Source: Candidatus Heimdallarchaeota archaeon
GTDB lineage: Archaea; Asgardarchaeota; Heimdallarchaeia; Heimdallarchaeales; Kariarchaeaceae
Length of the DNA stretch: 18,749 nt
Direction of reading: 5' to 3'
Assembly: GCA_015522385.1 (NCBI GenBank)
Contig: WAMJ01000071.1
Span: 1 to 18,749, forward strand
In this document: one piece after another, positions 16,102-18,749 of the stretch
How positions within the stretch are numbered: the stretch's first letter is position 1
Layout: every line of letters starts with the position of its first letter
The notes under the pieces: model-generated
Told to the model about the DNA's origin: nothing
The model's database searches: none
What the model saw: the letters and a program-made list of their open reading frames with translations, nothing else
Translations under genes and position numbers: made by a program

Positions 16102-16110
16102 ATTTTAATC
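16102..16110 (+). promoter_or_regulatory. Probable TATA box of xpd
   Basis: ATTTTAATC is centred about 28 nt before the ATG at 16134. No ribosome binding site precedes the start, so a leaderless transcript is the simplest reading. Confidence 0.45.
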
Positions 16111-16133
16111 AGGGTTTACACCGATAATCACCG

Positions 16134-18104
16134 ATGAGTGACAACTGGGAAGACTTCTTCCCCTATGAGATTCGACCTGCACAGCGAATAATAGTCAACT
16201 CAGTCTCTAAACTCATCAGCAAGCAGAAGCACGTGGTACTTGAGGCTGCTAACGGTACTGGTAAGACCGTGGCTACACTCAGTGCAGTCTTGCCTTATGC
16301 CCGTCGGTATGGAAAGAAGATCATCTACATGGCCAGAACCCACAGTCAAATGGATCGGGTCATGGAGGAATTGATGGAGATCAACAACAAAAAATCGGTG
16401 TCTGGAGTTGTCATGCGATCCCGGAGCTCGATGTGTCTGAACAAGCTCCTCCTTGAGTATGCCACAGATAATAGGAGCGCAAACGAGATTTGCAAGCAAC
16501 TCAAGAAGTCCAGGAAGTGTAGCTACTACACCAATATGATGATGGACAGCCGTCTTGTCCCAGTCCTCAGTGCTCTCGAGGAACAGCCGGCTACCACTGA
16601 GCTGATCTTCGAGATGTCGGAGAACCAAGGGATCTGCCCCGCAGAGGTCGCCCGCAAGGCCCTACCTAAGGTGGATGTCGTGGCGTGCTCCTACCTCTAC
16701 ATCTTTGACAAGACTGTAAGGGCGAGCTTTCTCGAGATGCTCGATGTAGAGATGAACGACCTGATCCTCATAGTCGACGAGGCCCACAACCTTCCTGAGA
16801 CTGCTGTGAACATCGACTCGGACACGGTTTCTACCTTTACATTCACCCGGGCCATCCGGGAGGCATCAAGGAACGGAAGAAGTGATCTCATCCCCTTCTT
16901 CGAGGCAACATTGGAGATACTGAAGAGCTACGGATCAACCGTCAAGGTAAATGACGAGCGGGTCATCGACGGTGGTCAATTCTTTGAGGACGTGGAGCTG
17001 GCGCTTGAGGATGAGAGTTTTGACTTTCACGACTACGGGGACGAACTGGCAGAGGAGTTCTTCGCAGAGCTCATCGAAGTCGGTCAGATCATTAGATCCA
17101 GGATGGCCAAAGCGAATAAGGACCCCAACTCATCTATAGGTAAAGTCGGTGAATTTTTTGACTTCCTCTACCGGTCTATTGCGTACGATAGCTTCATCAC
17201 CACCATAGAGAAACAGGCATTTAAGGACGGCAAGCGGGACTCCTACGATGTCTTGCGGACAACCTCTCTTGACTCCCGAACAGTTACTTTAGAACCACTC
17301 TCCGACGCTCATCTCTCCGTTCACATATCGGGAACCATAGGTGACCCTGAAGCTTACATGCGGTTGACTGGGCTGGAGAAACTTGATACTGCAGCGAATC
17401 TTCTTCCCTCCCCGTACCGTGAGTCTAACATCAAGGTCTTTGTCACTAAAAAGATCAGCAGTTTGTACTCACACCGATCTCCTCAGCTATACGAGGATAT
17501 GGTCTCTATCATACTCACCGTTATCGAGAACACTCCTGGTAACATCGGGATATTCGCCCCTTCCTACTCCTTCCTCAAGGAAATTCTCAACCATGGGCTT
17601 GAACGACGGTCTCCGAAACCCCTCTATGAGGTGAGACAGAGGATGAAGTCTCAGGAGAATGAGAACTTGATACGCAGATTCAAGAGGGAGGCATCCCGGG
17701 GTGGAGCTGTTCTGTGTGCAGTGCTTGGGGGGAGATCCTCCGAGGGTACAGACTTCAAGGGGGATCTCATGAACTCGGTCGTAGTCATCGGCATACCATT
17801 CGCCCCTCCTGGGGCGAGGATTAACGCTCAGATTGCATACCTTGACAAGCAGTTTGACAGGCAGGGTAGGGCTCTGGCTTACATCATGCCTGCGATCAAC
17901 AGGGCCTCTCAAGCCGCTGGCCGGGCTGTACGGTCGCTCTCTGATAGGGCTTTTATCACTCTTCTTGATTTTAGATATGGACAGCGCAATAACAGTATAT
18001 TTCTACCTGAGTGGATGCGAGAGAATATGAGGTTGATCGAACCTAACCCAGAATTAATCGGAGATAAGGTTCGTGAATTCTTCAGGGAAAGGCGGTTCTA
18101 TTGA
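16134..18104 (+). CDS. xpd: XPD/Rad3-family iron-sulfur DNA helicase
   Basis: ATP-dependent 5'-3' DNA helicase of the XPD/Rad3/DinG group (656 residues), with a role in DNA repair in archaea that is not fully settled. Motifs are a Q-like RPAQ (14-17), Walker A AANGTGKT (38-45), Ia MARTHSQ (66-72), DEAH (215-218) and motif VI QAAGRAVR (593-600). Four cysteines between Walker A and DEAH (C101, C120, C129, C168) are positioned to bind the family's 4Fe-4S cluster, so the wedge domain looks intact. The spacing C120-x8-C129 is wider than in some archaeal XPDs, where these two cysteines are close together. A longer, acidic arch-like insert follows DEAH. The ATG at 16134 lacks a ribosome binding site and follows a TATA-like element. 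The stop codon overlaps the start of the next gene. Confidence 0.94.
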   Translation: MSDNWEDFFPYEIRPAQRIIVNSVSKLISKQKHVVLEAANGTGKTVATLSAVLPYARRYGKKIIYMARTHSQMDRVMEELMEINNKKSVSGVVMRSRSSMCLNKLLLEYATDNRSANEICKQLKKSRKCSYYTNMMMDSRLVPVLSALEEQPATTELIFEMSENQGICPAEVARKALPKVDVVACSYLYIFDKTVRASFLEMLDVEMNDLILIVDEAHNLPETAVNIDSDTVSTFTFTRAIREASRNGRSDLIPFFEATLEILKSYGSTVKVNDERVIDGGQFFEDVELALEDESFDFHDYGDELAEEFFAELIEVGQIIRSRMAKANKDPNSSIGKVGEFFDFLYRSIAYDSFITTIEKQAFKDGKRDSYDVLRTTSLDSRTVTLEPLSDAHLSVHISGTIGDPEAYMRLTGLEKLDTAANLLPSPYRESNIKVFVTKKISSLYSHRSPQLYEDMVSIILTVIENTPGNIGIFAPSYSFLKEILNHGLERRSPKPLYEVRQRMKSQENENLIRRFKREASRGGAVLCAVLGGRSSEGTDFKGDLMNSVVVIGIPFAPPGARINAQIAYLDKQFDRQGRALAYIMPAINRASQAAGRAVRSLSDRAFITLLDFRYGQRNNSIFLPEWMRENMRLIEPNPELIGDKVREFFRERRFY

Positions 18105-18637
18105 ATTGCGACGATATTCTGAGTATCGAAAATCCGGATATCCTAAAGACGATGGTCTTCGAAGACTATCCTGATTACATCAAATTCCAAGCAGTCCAAA
18201 GATATGTCCAGCTTACTGACGAGATTGATTTTCTCCACTCACTCCTCTTCTCCGCAAATCTAAGTCGTAGTCTCAAAATCTCTCTTTCGACCCTTGTCAA
18301 GGACTACCAGACCCTTCTGAAATTCAGTAACATGATTGATGACCCGATGCTGAATGTCCACTTATACCTTGAAGAGGAGGATTCTGTTGGTGAATTCTAT
18401 CGGAACAACGGGAAGGTTCTGACCAATGAATTCGCTTATTTGATCTCTAAGTTATCCTACGAGAAGATGTTTGACGCGGTACAAAAGCACCATTCTTCGG
18501 ACAGGATACCAAATGCATGTGCTCAGTACATAATCATGAAGCTCTCTGACCCTGTTCTTCTGAGATCCTTGAAGTTCATCCTTCCTGCTGTCTACCAGCC
18601 AGATATTAACTTCCAGATCGGAAGACTGACTCGATAG
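18101..18637 (+). CDS. Helical protein coupled to xpd, HEAT-like (178 aa), unknown function
   Basis: I do not recognise a family. The product is predicted to be soluble and almost entirely helical. The N-terminal half (about 12-70) has HEAT-like spacing of helix pairs, with a DYPDYIKFQAVQRYVQL segment followed by EIDFLHSLLFS. There are no TM segments or obvious catalytic motifs. The open frame begins with TTG at 18101, which overlaps the TGA stop of xpd as TTGA, suggesting translational coupling. No ribosome binding site is clear, and the next in-frame ATG (18152) is an alternative. The tight overlap makes a partner or regulator of the XPD helicase plausible, but this is inference from position only. 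Confidence 0.75.
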   Translation: MNCDDILSIENPDILKTMVFEDYPDYIKFQAVQRYVQLTDEIDFLHSLLFSANLSRSLKISLSTLVKDYQTLLKFSNMIDDPMLNVHLYLEEEDSVGEFYRNNGKVLTNEFAYLISKLSYEKMFDAVQKHHSSDRIPNACAQYIIMKLSDPVLLRSLKFILPAVYQPDINFQIGRLTR

Positions 18638-18639
18638 AA

Positions 18640-18648
18640 CTATATATC
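18640..18648 (+). promoter_or_regulatory. TATA-like element before the DUF371-like gene
   Basis: CTATATATC lies just after the preceding stop. A start about 26 nt downstream would fall near 18671, after the ATG at 18661 but next to an in-frame GTG at 18673. It therefore bears on which start is used. Confidence 0.45.
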
Positions 18649-18660
18649 AAGGAAACAAAG

Positions 18661-18749
18661 ATGGGAAATACTGTGGAGCTAGTCATCACCGCCAAGGGAC
18701 ATCCGAATATTCGAGCAATGCACAAATCGACATGGCAGCTCACCGTGGA
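18661..18749 (+). CDS. DUF371-like protein (partial, runs off right edge)
   Basis: Only the first 29 codons are in the window. The visible pattern VITAKGHPNIRAMHKSTW followed by LTV matches the start of the archaeal DUF371 family, which has GH, H and T residues at these positions. The family has no established function. The ATG at 18661 follows an AAGGA ribosome binding site (18649-18653, 7 nt away). The in-frame GTG at 18673 fits a leaderless start from the TATA element at 18640-18648 and the usual short N-terminus. The family call rests on memory of the motif and a short fragment. Confidence 0.65.
   Translation, partial: MGNTVELVITAKGHPNIRAMHKSTWQLTV

Noticed and set aside
1..18749. CRISPR array, insertion sequence, integrase, tRNA or rRNA
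   Set aside because: No regularly spaced repeats, transposase motifs or tRNA cloverleaf sequences were noticed. The gene order and composition look like a normal chromosome, with the inteins as the only mobile-type elements.

Overview
This window is archaeal chromosome. The evidence is an MCM-type replicative helicase, a Hel308-type and an XPD-type helicase, TATA-box promoters close to start codons with several apparently leaderless genes, GGTGA-type ribosome binding sites, and the start of a DUF371-like gene. The GC content is moderate (close to half by eye). No rRNA or tRNA gene that would give a lineage was seen. An Asgard-type (for example Thorarchaeia-like) or deep euryarchaeal host is only a guess.

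Layout from left to right. (1) Positions 1-3754, minus strand: a MacB/LolD-like ABC exporter operon, with a large two-module FtsX-type permease followed by its ATPase, which runs off the left edge. (2) Positions 3755-3961: a divergent promoter region. (3) Positions 3962-9875, plus strand: a replication/repair operon of mcm, interrupted by two inteins, followed 7 nt later by hel308, whose product ends in a PCNA-interacting motif. A 60-codon secreted or membrane peptide gene with its own promoter follows. (4) Positions 10100-12840, minus strand: an AhpD/CMD-fold peroxidase-like gene and a 691-residue multi-domain membrane protein of unknown function. (5) Positions 12921-15970, plus strand: a ClC-family chloride channel/transporter with C-terminal CBS domains and an MFS transporter. 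(6) Positions 16134-18637, plus strand: an XPD/Rad3-family iron-sulfur helicase that overlaps a helical, HEAT-like protein of unknown function. (7) Positions 18661 to the end: the first codons of a DUF371-like gene.

The most notable content is the mcm gene. Both inteins sit exactly in ATPase motifs, one in Walker A (GDPGVAK/S) and one in Walker B (V/CLIDEFDK). Neither contains a recognisable LAGLIDADG endonuclease motif. The unspliced precursor should be unable to hydrolyse ATP, so splicing is required for a working replicative helicase, and the linkers between the splicing blocks hold unexplained sequence. The mcm-hel308 pairing joins a replicative helicase and a fork-repair helicase in one transcription unit. 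The 691-residue membrane protein and the small gene coupled to xpd are the least explained proteins. No CRISPR array, insertion sequence, tRNA, rRNA or long repeat was seen. All gaps between genes are under 210 nt.
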